A stretch of 64,000 nt of DNA, taken from NCBI GenBank assembly GCA_015232355.1, contig JADFZW010000009.1:104083-168082 (forward strand). Direction: 5' to 3'. The notes under the pieces were generated by a model. That model made no database searches, had not been told where the DNA came from, and worked only from the letters and a program-made list of their open reading frames with translations. The stretch's first letter is position 1. The number at the start of each line of letters is the position of its first letter. This DNA comes from Oligoflexia bacterium (GTDB lineage Bacteria; Bdellovibrionota; Bacteriovoracia; Bacteriovoracales; Bacteriovoracaceae). Of this stretch, positions 55,728 through 64,000 are shown piece by piece. A program made the position numbers and the translations under genes.

Positions 55728-57053
55728 ATGATAATGAGAAAAAAAATTTTAACCAATTTAAAACTACTTTTTTTTTCCTCAATCGTTATTTGTTTTCTTT
55801 TAGCTACGTCTTTTTTCATTGCGGAAATCGGAGTTCGCTTTTATCTTTTTGGTCCAAAATTGTACTATGAAGGTACTAATAAATATGCCTTTGATAATTC
55901 GAGTGATAAAAAACAAGTAGTTTTTTTTGGAAGTTCACTTACTTCTGGATATCCTTTTCCTGAATACATCTCATATCCTAGTTTAATTAAAAAAAAATAT
56001 TTCCCCTCTATTGAAGTGGTCAATCTTGCTAAAATTTTTACAGGCATGCAAGATCAAGTAAATTTGATAAGAAATCAACCATTACTTCCCAAACATTTGG
56101 TCGTATGGAATATAGCAACAGCAAGCAATATGTTCTTTATTGGCGACAATAATGAATTAGATACAAATTCACCTGCTAAAACTCATAACTCATCTATTGA
56201 AACCGCTACTACTATTCCACCATCTGTTAAAATCACCAAAGCATCGCAAATTAAAACTACTACTGAACAATCTGTTCCAATCACTACTGTGCCACCTACT
56301 AAAGCTACAGAGGCATCTACTAAAATTACAAAATCACCGATTGAAATTGATCGCCCGCCACAATCATTTTCAATCAAAACTTTTTCTCCTGTCGCATATC
56401 GAATATATGATTGTTTGTTTAATGCAAAGATGAGTATCTTTTCAACATTCAAAGATATTCTTGCAAGTTATTCTGTTTTTTTTGTTTTTTTAAGATCTAA
56501 TTATTCAGATCACCCATTATTCAAGATCCTCAAGAGTCAAAAAGCAAAAAATCTAGAAAAAAAATGGGATAATAATGGCCCGATAATTCAAGAGTATGCA
56601 CTTAATGCTCTAAAAAAAAACAGCGAGTGTCTTCGTAACTTCTTTGATCCAATGGATTCAGCTGTTAAATATATAAAAAACAGCGGAGCAACATTAATCG
56701 TTGTTTATGTACCAACCGAGCTTGACTTAAATAAGAGTTTATTTAAAAAGGCATTGATTCAGAAAAAATTGGATCCATCTCTTTATGATTCTGAACATCA
56801 GAAAAAATGTCTAATTGATTATTGCAAAAAAAGATCTATTAGCTTCATCGATCAAAGCAAATATTTGGAAGAAAAATCACAAGAAGGGCAACAAATATTT
56901 TTAAAAATCGATAGGCATTATACAAGATTAGGACATGAGCTATTTGCTTATGCACTTTCAAAAGATAAGGTTTTCTCCGAACACATGAATAAAATGATGA
57001 ATTTTTCTGATTCATCAAAAAAAGCAACCCTATCACATACTGATACGTTCTGA
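55728..57053 (+). CDS. SGNH-like membrane-anchored protein with Thr-rich insert
   Basis: 441 residues. Membrane anchor near residues 10-35, then VVFFGSSLTSGYPFPEY with the nucleophile, and a C-terminal IDRHYTRLGHELFAYAL with Asp and His. A region of about 65 residues near 145-210 is rich in Thr, Pro, Ser and Lys (for example TTVPPTKATEASTK), coded by irregular repeats and probably disordered. It stands alone on the plus strand beside the FkbH operon. Its end overlaps the convergent GT-C gene by 21 bases. Confidence 0.8.
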   Translation: MIMRKKILTNLKLLFFSSIVICFLLATSFFIAEIGVRFYLFGPKLYYEGTNKYAFDNSSDKKQVVFFGSSLTSGYPFPEYISYPSLIKKKYFPSIEVVNLAKIFTGMQDQVNLIRNQPLLPKHLVVWNIATASNMFFIGDNNELDTNSPAKTHNSSIETATTIPPSVKITKASQIKTTTEQSVPITTVPPTKATEASTKITKSPIEIDRPPQSFSIKTFSPVAYRIYDCLFNAKMSIFSTFKDILASYSVFFVFLRSNYSDHPLFKILKSQKAKNLEKKWDNNGPIIQEYALNALKKNSECLRNFFDPMDSAVKYIKNSGATLIVVYVPTELDLNKSLFKKALIQKKLDPSLYDSEHQKKCLIDYCKKRSISFIDQSKYLEEKSQEGQQIFLKIDRHYTRLGHELFAYALSKDKVFSEHMNKMMNFSDSSKKATLSHTDTF

Positions 57054-58568
57054 TAGTTCTGCTCCTTCATCCACGTCAATACCGAGATAGATATCTCGAG
57101 AAAAAAACAAACGCATTCTCTTTCGTAAAAAATCATACATATAATAAATTGCTACCGATGAGAAAATCGAGTAGAAAATAAATAGTTGAACAATGTATCG
57201 AGGATCCAATGCCAAGATATACCAATATTTTAAAAATCCATGAAATAATGGTGCCACCACAACAAAAGACAGAGCTATAAATTTATAATTAATTTCTCTG
57301 CGTTTAACAAGAATACCTATAACAAAAAAACCGATAAAAAATCCGATATAATAGAAAAAATTTATAAAACCCAGAATGAAATTTTGTTGTTTTAAATTAA
57401 TTGGCAAAACTGCAACATGCCTGGATTCAAACATGTAAAGAGATCTCTTTAGAGGCAACAACACATGATATTTAAGTGGATCTTCCGCTATCTTTTTATC
57501 TGCAATGGTGTTAAAAATATCCTTTTCATTATCACTAAATCCTCTAATATCTCTACCTTTAAAACTATCCATTATAGACATAATTGCCTTCTTTTCTTTT
57601 GCTGAAGAAAAAGCAGCATTTATCTCCTCAATCGGTTTTCCAATGCTATCTGTGACTTTCCAAAAGAGTTCAAAATCTTTTGAGGAATACATCCAAGTAG
57701 TCAACCATTTTCTGTATGGTTGATAATTCTCGGAAGTCCACCACGGAGATTTCCATTCATGAGCAATTCCTCCATGAATAGTTCTGATCCCAATATAGTG
57801 ACCGTAGGCATAATAATTTCTCACAGACCATGAGAAAATAAACATCGCTATAAAAGCACCGTAAAGAATTATGTATTTAAAGTTTTTCCTATAATAAAGA
57901 AAAATTAAAGAAATTATGATTGCAATCACACTCCAATTGGGTTTGCAAAAAATAATCAGAACACTAAATATTGAAATAAGAAATAGGTAAACGTAAGATC
58001 TTTTTTCGAATTTATTACCGAATATATTTTTGAATCTATCATCCACATCTATATTTCTATCCTTCCCTCTACCAAAATCAATAAAAAGCATTAAAAAATA
58101 TATTAAACATAAAAAGAAAAAAATCGAAATGCTCTCTCCTACAAGCACAACAGAATATAACGCCAATGCTGGACAAAACGTAAATAAAACCATTGATATA
58201 TTTGCAATCAAATTGTTTTTGGTCATATGATATGTGATTTTATATAATATTAATGAACTAAAACAACTCAACACTATCTGAGCATAAACACTTGCAATAA
58301 TCGGCAGTTTCCAAATATAAGAGGTTAAAACTATAAAAAATGGAAGAACAGGTGTTCTATCTGCTTCTGGCATTATTGGTGGGAGATCTTGTCCAGAGAG
58401 AGTAAAGTGATAATACAAGTTATAAGCATACTTTAAATAAAAACCTGTATCGCCAAGAGAATAATTAAACTCTCTTAAATATAGAAGATAATATCTAAAA
58501 GCAAAACCAAAAAAAAGGCATGCTAAAAACAATATATTCCGTCTGAAAAAATGTAGAATGCGATCCAT
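57033..58568 (-). CDS. GT-C family membrane glycosyltransferase
   Basis: 511 residues, about eleven hydrophobic segments. The first loop has FNYSLGDTGFYLKYAYNLYY, then EADRTPVLPFFIVL, consistent with the GT39/ArnT group although the acidic pair is less typical. KPNWSVIAIIISLIF and WSVRNYYAYGHYIG are further family-like patches. GAGGGG lies just before the ATG. It is the last gene of the leftward series starting at 63749. Donor unknown. Confidence 0.77.
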   Translation of the reverse strand: MDRILHFFRRNILFLACLFFGFAFRYYLLYLREFNYSLGDTGFYLKYAYNLYYHFTLSGQDLPPIMPEADRTPVLPFFIVLTSYIWKLPIIASVYAQIVLSCFSSLILYKITYHMTKNNLIANISMVLFTFCPALALYSVVLVGESISIFFFLCLIYFLMLFIDFGRGKDRNIDVDDRFKNIFGNKFEKRSYVYLFLISIFSVLIIFCKPNWSVIAIIISLIFLYYRKNFKYIILYGAFIAMFIFSWSVRNYYAYGHYIGIRTIHGGIAHEWKSPWWTSENYQPYRKWLTTWMYSSKDFELFWKVTDSIGKPIEEINAAFSSAKEKKAIMSIMDSFKGRDIRGFSDNEKDIFNTIADKKIAEDPLKYHVLLPLKRSLYMFESRHVAVLPINLKQQNFILGFINFFYYIGFFIGFFVIGILVKRREINYKFIALSFVVVAPLFHGFLKYWYILALDPRYIVQLFIFYSIFSSVAIYYMYDFLRKRMRLFFSRDIYLGIDVDEGAELSERISM

Positions 58569-58649
58569 TTACCCCTCTAATTTATAGAACAAATGGCCCT
58601 TTGTTCAAATTGACAAAAAAATATTTTAAGCAATCTCTCTTGAATTTTC

Positions 58650-58740
58650 CAACTTACGTCCTAGTTTAGGTGTTGGATTCATTCTTCCTAAGGATCTTCC
58701 ACTCATATGCTTGGCGGAGAGCCTCCGTAGCGAACATCAC
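58650..58740. other. GC-rich intergenic element with hairpin
   Basis: Within a 178-base gap, about 90 bases have near 47% G+C (42 of 90 counted by hand), far above the surroundings. They contain a perfect CGGAG / CTCCG hairpin with a three-base loop around 58714-58726. On the minus strand a 26-codon open frame (start MSGRSLGRMN) can be read but has no ribosome site. It could be a dispersed repeat or the remnant of a gene; I do not recognise it. Confidence 0.45.
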
Positions 58741-58746
58741 AACAAT

Positions 58747-60141
58747 TCAAAAGCAAATGTAATCTATCAGTTCTTTGCCTTCATGGTAATTAACTAAATT
58801 TCCTTTTTTCCCTTCATGTAGAGATAGTCGGTAAACACCATCCGCTATTTCCTCTTTTTTTATTGATGGAAAAGTTATTTCATCGACGATACCAACAGAA
58901 TTTTCAACATATTGGACAACACTACACCCAGATTCTAGTGCCTCCAGCACTACCGTAGTAAATCCATAGATGATAACATTCGTTGCTTTATCATCAAACG
59001 ATATTTCTTTTATTAATGCTTTGATATCTTCATTGTGAACAAACGAAGGATGGATTTTGATCTCTTTCACGCATATTTTTCCGTCGTTAATCATTTTTTT
59101 TATTTTTTTTAAAAACCACAAGGAGCCATCAACTGAATACGGCAAAAATACTTTTCCTAAAAAATCATTCGGACTTCTAGCAAGGAATCTTTGGCTTTTA
59201 ATATAAACAAGATGTTCTTTTTTCCAACCAACATAGCTTGATGCTTTAAAAATATCCCTACTATGTATGAACAATTTTTCAGGATATGCATTTTCATAAA
59301 TTTTGTTTTCTACTTTATTTAAAGAAATTACACTATTTGTTCCTGCATGAGTATAACCATAAACAGTTGACCCACCCTCTCTGAATGCGGCACAAATCGC
59401 TTTTTGCTCAGGATGATTTTCCCATGGAAGTAAAACCACGTATGTTTTTTTTATCATTGTCTTAAATTGCTTATAGATCAAAATAGACATAATAAATCTT
59501 GGATTAAAAATAGACGCAATGTATGCGATGAAATAATCAAGTCTTTTAAGGTAAAAAAAGGATTTAATTACTGCAACTGTGTGTTTCGCTAGTAAAGTTA
59601 AAAATAATATGAATGAAAATGAAGTGTGTAGATTAACAACGATTCTATTATTTTTTTTTAATAGAAGTAACTCTTCCTCTGTTGGCGAAAACAGAGGGAA
59701 AATAATATATTGCAAATTCTTGTTTTGTTTTTTGATTTTATCCGCAAAATCTCTCCAAACATAGTCATGATTATTAAGTAAATGATTTTCTATATCTTTA
59801 TTGTTTAGTAACCAACTTTGAATCAAGATATGAGTATCTTGGTTTAAAGTTCCATGTATAATACATGTTTTATTCTTATTCTTATTCTTAATGTTATGTG
59901 ACAGATATATGTACGCTCTGAGTAAACATCCATGTATGTTGTCTTTCAAAATTTTCAAAGAATACCTTAATGATGTCCGAAATTTCCTGCAGCCATACAC
60001 TTTCTCAAAAACTATATCCAGATTTTCATTTTTCAAATATCCGGCAGGAATCAAACGATAAAACGGATTAAATATATACCACACGCGCTTATGACCTATA
60101 TAACTCAACAGATTATTCACAAACGATATTAAATTCTTCAT
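58747..60141 (-). CDS. Surface-carbohydrate GT-B-like protein, tentative
   Basis: 464 residues. The C-terminal half has LLPWENHPEQKAICAAFREGG followed by VYGYTHAGTNS, and later EIKIHPSF and GFTTVVLEALESGC. These resemble the capsule/O-antigen GT-B group with a conserved E-x-H and a G-Y-x-H step. A hydrophobic patch lies near residue 185. An NKNKNKNK stretch near residue 88 is a simple repeat. I cannot name the family with certainty. It lies 55 bases before the SDR gene. Confidence 0.6.
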   Translation of the reverse strand: MKNLISFVNNLLSYIGHKRVWYIFNPFYRLIPAGYLKNENLDIVFEKVYGCRKFRTSLRYSLKILKDNIHGCLLRAYIYLSHNIKNKNKNKTCIIHGTLNQDTHILIQSWLLNNKDIENHLLNNHDYVWRDFADKIKKQNKNLQYIIFPLFSPTEEELLLLKKNNRIVVNLHTSFSFILFLTLLAKHTVAVIKSFFYLKRLDYFIAYIASIFNPRFIMSILIYKQFKTMIKKTYVVLLPWENHPEQKAICAAFREGGSTVYGYTHAGTNSVISLNKVENKIYENAYPEKLFIHSRDIFKASSYVGWKKEHLVYIKSQRFLARSPNDFLGKVFLPYSVDGSLWFLKKIKKMINDGKICVKEIKIHPSFVHNEDIKALIKEISFDDKATNVIIYGFTTVVLEALESGCSVVQYVENSVGIVDEITFPSIKKEEIADGVYRLSLHEGKKGNLVNYHEGKELIDYICF

Positions 60142-60196
60142 GATTAATAATTATTGTCTCTATATCTTTTTTAGTAATCCACTCTTAAACAAAAAA

Positions 60197-60952
60197 CTAT
60201 AGCCAATCTCCACCACTTACCGTAATTGTTTCACCTGTTATATAAGTAGCAGATTCTGAAAGAAGAAACATTATGGTTTCAGAAACCTCTCTAGAAGTAC
60301 CTGCACGTTTAAGCGGAATCATTTTTACTCTATCGACAATATCTTGTTCACTTCTATTCATCTTTTCAGTATGAATTTTTGAAGTAATAAAGCCAGGAGC
60401 AACTGCATTCACTAAAATGTTAGATCCAGCACAATCTTTTGCTAATCCTCTTACTAGACGTTCAATTCCAGCTTTGGCAACTCCGTAGATTAATGTTTTA
60501 CTTCCACCACCATGAGATGCTCCAGCATTACTCATCATCACAATTTTTCCTGAAGTTTTATTCTTCTTAAAATAGTAAATCGCTCTTTGTGCTAAAAAAA
60601 ATGGGGCGATGAGATTAATATTTAAATCATACCAAACATCTTGTTCCGTTAATTCATCTGGATAATTAGCATGAGAAATTCCTCCAGAAAGTTGCACCAA
60701 ACAGTCAATACCATCGGCCCAATCATGAAATTCGTCTACAACGCTATGACAGTTTTTTTGTATTGATAGATCCTTCTGAATCTTTAAAACCCTATCATCA
60801 TCAAATTTATTTAATGGCCCTATATTAGAATTATAATGCAATCCAAGCTTTGCACCACTCTGATATAAGCTTTCATTCAGTTCTTTGGCCAGATCACTAC
60901 TCGCGCCGATGATAAGAATTTTTTTATTTCCAAAATAATTATATATACACAT
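60197..60952 (-). CDS. Short-chain dehydrogenase/reductase
   Basis: 251 residues. ILIIGASSDLAKEL is a variant cofactor loop; VQLSGGISHANY replaces the usual NNAG; MMSNAGASHGGGSK and YGVAKAGIERL give the Ser and Y-x3-K. VNAVAPGFITSKIHTE and ITGETITVSGGDWL are classical. It sits between the GT-B-like gene and the cytidylyltransferase. It may act on a sugar or on the nonulosonate branch; no substrate can be named. Confidence 0.87.
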   Translation of the reverse strand: MCIYNYFGNKKILIIGASSDLAKELNESLYQSGAKLGLHYNSNIGPLNKFDDDRVLKIQKDLSIQKNCHSVVDEFHDWADGIDCLVQLSGGISHANYPDELTEQDVWYDLNINLIAPFFLAQRAIYYFKKNKTSGKIVMMSNAGASHGGGSKTLIYGVAKAGIERLVRGLAKDCAGSNILVNAVAPGFITSKIHTEKMNRSEQDIVDRVKMIPLKRAGTSREVSETIMFLLSESATYITGETITVSGGDWL

Positions 60953-60981
60953 TACAGATATACATCCTTGAAATACAATTT

Positions 60982-61764
60982 TTAAAAATCGTAAGGTGTC
61001 CTTTCATAATCAAAATTATTTTTTTTCAGCCAATATTCAACTTGAGGAACTTGCCATTCGTAATCTATGTCAATGCCTCCCCAATTTTCTATAGGTGCAA
61101 TATTTTGCCCCATCCATTTCTGAGGAAGCTGTCCATTACTCAAATTTTTCAGACAATGTGGACGACAGACTGAAACGCAAACATCCGCAAAATAAACATC
61201 CCCTTGAGCATCTCGATCACAGTTAACAGATGTATCCAACTTATTTATATAGTATTCAAATGGAATGAATGGTTGCATCTGCCGTATGCTGCCTATTTTA
61301 GTAATTCTTCGTGCACGAACCGGACTAAACATATTATATTTTGATATTGTTATGGCCGAATCAAAACAACCCTCAGTATCTTTTTTGAGAATTTCAATAC
61401 CTTCATCAATATGTTTAGCAAGAAAAGTAGCGGCATTACAAAACAATAAAACGATTAGATCCAAACTTTCATTTACTGTTCTACATTTATCCTCAATATA
61501 TTCGAAACCATGCTTAAAAGCATCTTCACCCAAAGCATCTTTTGTACACAAATAATCTGGACGATCTATAACCTCGGCCCCTAAACTTCTAGAAATATCT
61601 TTTATTTTTATTGAGTCTGTAGAAACATATATCTTATTCACATATTTCGAATGTTTCGCTGCTAATAAAGGATAGGACATTAACGGTCTACCAAGTACAT
61701 TAAAAACATTCTTACCAGGAAATCCCACACTACCTTCTCTCCCTATTAATAAAGCTGCAATCAT
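60982..61764 (-). CDS. NeuA-like CMP-sugar (acylneuraminate) cytidylyltransferase
   Basis: 260 residues. IAALLIGREGSVGFPGKNV is the CTP-binding start with the R-x-x-S-x-G-x-P-GKN pattern. LMSYPLLAAKHSKYVNKIYV and STDSIKIKDISRSLGAEVID follow; RPDYLCTKDA matches the usual RP-x-x-L. CMP activation of a nonulosonic acid or similar keto-sugar is expected. GAGAGGA precedes the ATG. No NeuB or NeuC homologue is seen in the window, so the precursor must come from elsewhere. Confidence 0.9.
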   Translation of the reverse strand: MIAALLIGREGSVGFPGKNVFNVLGRPLMSYPLLAAKHSKYVNKIYVSTDSIKIKDISRSLGAEVIDRPDYLCTKDALGEDAFKHGFEYIEDKCRTVNESLDLIVLLFCNAATFLAKHIDEGIEILKKDTEGCFDSAITISKYNMFSPVRARRITKIGSIRQMQPFIPFEYYINKLDTSVNCDRDAQGDVYFADVCVSVCRPHCLKNLSNGQLPQKWMGQNIAPIENWGGIDIDYEWQVPQVEYWLKKNNFDYERTPYDF

Positions 61765-61776
61765 ACAAATATCCTC

Positions 61777-62763
61777 TCAATTATCTATTCCGCTTAATAC
61801 TTTTTTCACCTGCGCTGTTCTCCAAGGGCAGCCATCACAATCAAAAACCATATGAGATAACCCTTTTTTATGCATAGTTCGAGCATCACTCACCTCTGTA
61901 CCATTCCAGATCTCTTTAATTGATGAGTCCCATGCATTGTATTTAATTAATGTTCTTGTGTCATTATTATTACATTGAAGAATTCTACCATCCCACTCAA
62001 TCGTCATTCGTTGCCAAAGCTGTGGACAGGCCCAATTATTACAGATTAACCCTTTCTCTCTAACAGATTCATCTTTGTAGTCAATCACTGCGATTTCATC
62101 TGCATATTTACCCCAGATTTTCGAATACATATCTAAATCCAAATCAAGGAAATTAACAGTTTGAATTCTAATCTTCGGAGTAATTGAATGTCGTTGATTT
62201 TTTAACTCAATAAGATCTTCCATGTTTCGCAAAATAGTGTCAAAATTTGCACCAACACGTATTTTTTCAAAATTATTTTTATCTGTTCCATCAATAGAGA
62301 TGGATATACGATTAAGTCCAGCATTAATTAAATCGCTAGATACAGATTTATTTAGCAACATTCCATTAGTATTAAAATATATATCCAGCACTCCCTTATT
62401 TTTTGCATAATCAACCATCTTTATTATTTCTCTATTTAGAAGAGGCTCTCCTCTATAGCTCAATTTAATACTTTTAAGCCCGTTTTCTTGCCCCTCATGA
62501 ATAATTTTACAAAATAGTTTATAATCAATATCTCCAAATTGATCTTTTTTTAACAATGGCAATTTGTCACAAAAAACACATTTCAAGTTGCATCTACTTG
62601 AGGCCTCTATATCTAAATGTATAGGGAAAGAGGAAACAGTAAAATTCTTCGGGTATTCTTCCCAGCAACGTCTGTAATCTAAATACTCTAATCCCATATC
62701 CATATGAACATTTCCAACTAGAGAAAAAAAATTACTATTAGGATTTGACTTCACTTCTAACAT
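61777..62763 (-). CDS. Radical SAM/SPASM protein
   Basis: About 328 residues. The cluster motif is CNLKCVFC, C-x3-C-x2-C, in ASSRCNLKCVFCDKLP; YRGEPLLNREIIKMVD and ISIDGTDKNNF follow. The SPASM-type tail has WACPQLWQRMTIEWDG, QCNN and FDCDGCPW, giving extra cysteines for an auxiliary cluster. A TTG at 62766 precedes the ATG at 62763, but GAGGAG is best spaced for the ATG. In related glycan loci these proteins oxidise or aminate sugars, but the substrate here is unknown. Confidence 0.9.
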   Translation of the reverse strand: MLEVKSNPNSNFFSLVGNVHMDMGLEYLDYRRCWEEYPKNFTVSSFPIHLDIEASSRCNLKCVFCDKLPLLKKDQFGDIDYKLFCKIIHEGQENGLKSIKLSYRGEPLLNREIIKMVDYAKNKGVLDIYFNTNGMLLNKSVSSDLINAGLNRISISIDGTDKNNFEKIRVGANFDTILRNMEDLIELKNQRHSITPKIRIQTVNFLDLDLDMYSKIWGKYADEIAVIDYKDESVREKGLICNNWACPQLWQRMTIEWDGRILQCNNNDTRTLIKYNAWDSSIKEIWNGTEVSDARTMHKKGLSHMVFDCDGCPWRTAQVKKVLSGIDN

Positions 62764-62789
62764 CAAAACTCCTCTTCTGATCCTACTTT

Positions 62790-63749
62790 TTATTCCCGTA
62801 CTGTGCTTGCCAATATATTTTGCTTTAGTTCATTTACAAAATAGCTTTCTATATGATTATCATTAGTGATTTTTAATCCTTCTAATTCTTCATAGATCTC
62901 ATGGATGCAATCAAGAATTCCTTGTCCAAGATCATAGTAATACTCAGGTAAATATTTAATAGCAATTTTAGGTCTAAATGAATAGGGAGTGACCTGATAG
63001 TGAGACCCCTCACTCTTGACATCCACATATTGTACTTCAATCTTTTCGCTTAAAATCTCTTTTATCATTCGAAGTAAATCTTTAACTTTTATTGTTTGCA
63101 CACCAGAAATAATAACATATTTATTGGAAAATTCTTCCCTTAGAATATCAACACTGGCCTTCGCTGCATCTATCACATTAATATAATCTCTTATTTCCTC
63201 GCCATCCCCTTCTCTTATAATTCTTCCTTCTGTAAGTGCTTGCCTTATTGCCTTGTGAATAAAATTAAACCAATTTGCTCGACGACCATATAATGAACCA
63301 TATCTCAATACAGTATAATTTAGATTATATATTTGTTGATAATTTTCAATAAATAACTCAACAGATTGTTTGCTACTACGATAAAATGAACCATGCTTAC
63401 TATAGACATACATAGTACTGGCATAAATAAATCTTTTTATCTTATTTATCCTGCACGCCTCTAGAACATTTATAGTACCAAGAATATTATTTTTTATAGT
63501 TTCAATCGGTCTCTCACTAGCATCACCAATATCGGCAACACCAGCAAAATGGTACACATAATCTGCTCCCGCAACAGCATCTAAAACAGCATCAAAATCT
63601 AATATATTTGCAACAATCATTTGTTGGGTAGATCTTTGATAGTGAGACTTAACAATATCAAAGATAACAACGTCATGTTTTTGATCTGTCAGAATATCCG
63701 CTACGTGACTACCAAGAAATCCTGTGCCACCAAAAACAACTGTCCTCAT
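62790..63749 (-). CDS. NAD-dependent sugar epimerase/dehydratase
   Basis: About 319 residues, extended SDR. TVVFGGTGFLGSHVADIL is the cofactor loop, DYVYHFAGVADIGDA the second strand, and YASTMYVYSKHGSFYRSSKQ holds the S/T...Y-x3-K triad. LRYGSLYGRRANW follows. An in-frame ATG at 63779 exists, but GGAGAG eight bases upstream favours 63749. It is the first gene of the final leftward series. It is not a close copy of the epimerase at 33488. Confidence 0.9.
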   Translation of the reverse strand: MRTVVFGGTGFLGSHVADILTDQKHDVVIFDIVKSHYQRSTQQMIVANILDFDAVLDAVAGADYVYHFAGVADIGDASERPIETIKNNILGTINVLEACRINKIKRFIYASTMYVYSKHGSFYRSSKQSVELFIENYQQIYNLNYTVLRYGSLYGRRANWFNFIHKAIRQALTEGRIIREGDGEEIRDYINVIDAAKASVDILREEFSNKYVIISGVQTIKVKDLLRMIKEILSEKIEVQYVDVKSEGSHYQVTPYSFRPKIAIKYLPEYYYDLGQGILDCIHEIYEELEGLKITNDNHIESYFVNELKQNILASTVRE

Positions 63750-63948
63750 TAAATAAACTCTCCAAACAAAAAATTTCAAATATTAATTATTCCACAACGA
63801 GATTCAAAAAATTATAGCAAATTATTTGTTACGACAAAACAATTATCTTCTTTTATTCGTGAATAAAAAAAATTATGGTAGTGGAATATTTTTTCTGTCC
63901 AAGCAATTGCGTTACAACTTTTTATAAGTTAAAAAAGGAGATGTTTGG

Positions 63949-64000
63949 ATGGAGAATTTTTTGATGAGTATTATTAAATTTGAATTGAATGTACCAGAGG
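63949..64000 (+). CDS. Start of a truncated gene
   Basis: AAGGAG eight bases before an ATG at 63949 opens a frame (MENFLMSIIKFELN) that runs to the window edge with no stop. A second ATG at 63964 is possible. The 17 visible residues do not identify the product. It diverges from the epimerase across about 200 AT-rich bases. Confidence 0.5.
   Translation, partial: MENFLMSIIKFELNVPE

Noticed and set aside
56183..56452. Minus-strand 89-residue Val-rich open frame
   Set aside because: Antisense shadow of the Thr-rich insert in the 55728 gene.
58651..58731. Minus-strand 26-codon frame inside the GC-rich element as a real gene
   Set aside because: No ribosome site and no recognised family; kept only as part of an unexplained element.
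1..64000. tRNA or rRNA genes
   Set aside because: I saw no cloverleaf with a terminal CCA or T-loop, nor any rRNA-like stretch, in the intergenic gaps.

Overview
This is an AT-rich window (roughly one third G+C by eye) from what looks like a Gram-negative bacterium, filled almost end to end by a surface-glycan biosynthesis locus: O-antigen, capsule or a related envelope polysaccharide. I count about 55 genes. They include 9-10 soluble or membrane-bound glycosyltransferases, 6 multi-pass GT-C-like membrane proteins, 5 methyltransferase domains, 3 glutamine-dependent asparagine synthetase homologues, 3 cobalamin-binding-type radical SAM proteins plus one SPASM-type radical SAM protein, 2 MBOAT acyltransferases each with its own acyl carrier protein, 4 SGNH-like membrane-anchored hydrolases or transferases, and several sugar-nucleotide enzymes. 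The combination of SxtJ/DUF5989/carbamoyltransferase, FkbH and MBOAT genes and a WecA-type fusion recalls loci of spirochaetes and of the Bdellovibrionota/deltaproteobacterial assemblage, but the species cannot be named from the sequence.

Layout. 1-10282 (-): GT2, methyltransferase, radical SAM, GT87-like, thioredoxin-like, carbamoyltransferase, SxtJ, DUF5989, GT4, methyltransferase (cut by the window edge). 10505-16161 (+): initiating WecA-like phosphoglycosyltransferase fusion, GT-methyltransferase fusion, GT4. 16.2-16.9 kb: an IS200-like element, then a GNAT gene. 17460-20934 (-): a Dlt-like set of ACP, MBOAT and adenylating ligase, with an SGNH gene diverging at 21107. 22130-33289 (-): two GT-C-like proteins, a GT4, two asparagine synthetases, an SGNH protein and a radical SAM. 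33488-37266 (+): epimerase, DegT aminotransferase, GT2, NeuD-type acetyltransferase. 37250-39412 (-): GT-C and a DUF2334-like deacetylase. 39609-43399 (+): RmlD-like reductase, GT2, third asparagine synthetase. 43403-46690 (-): radical SAM, FkbM methyltransferase, second methyltransferase. 46816-49287 (+): NodB-type deacetylase and GT-C. 49317-55567 (-): a second acyl module of DUF5989, FkbH, SGNH, ACP, MaoC-like, SDR and MBOAT. 55728-57053 (+): SGNH. 57033-63749 (-): GT-C, GT-B-like protein, SDR, CMP-sugar synthetase, SPASM radical SAM, epimerase. A truncated gene starts at 63949 (+).

Proposed logic (inference): the WecA-like enzyme starts the lipid-linked glycan and the GT2/GT4 enzymes extend it. 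GT-C enzymes add sugars from polyprenyl phosphates on the periplasmic side. The unit is decorated by carbamoylation, amidation, methylation, deacetylation and two independent ACP-to-MBOAT acyl-transfer routes. No Wzx flippase, ABC exporter, Wzz or clear Wzy is recognisable, so export must be encoded elsewhere or by one of the unidentified membrane proteins. The most interesting parts are the two parallel ACP/MBOAT modules, the paired 54-residue DUF5989-like microproteins tied to different transfer systems, an SGNH paralogue whose nucleophile is Cys, and an unexplained GC-rich element near 58.65-58.74 kb. Short in-frame tandem repeats are strikingly common across the locus.
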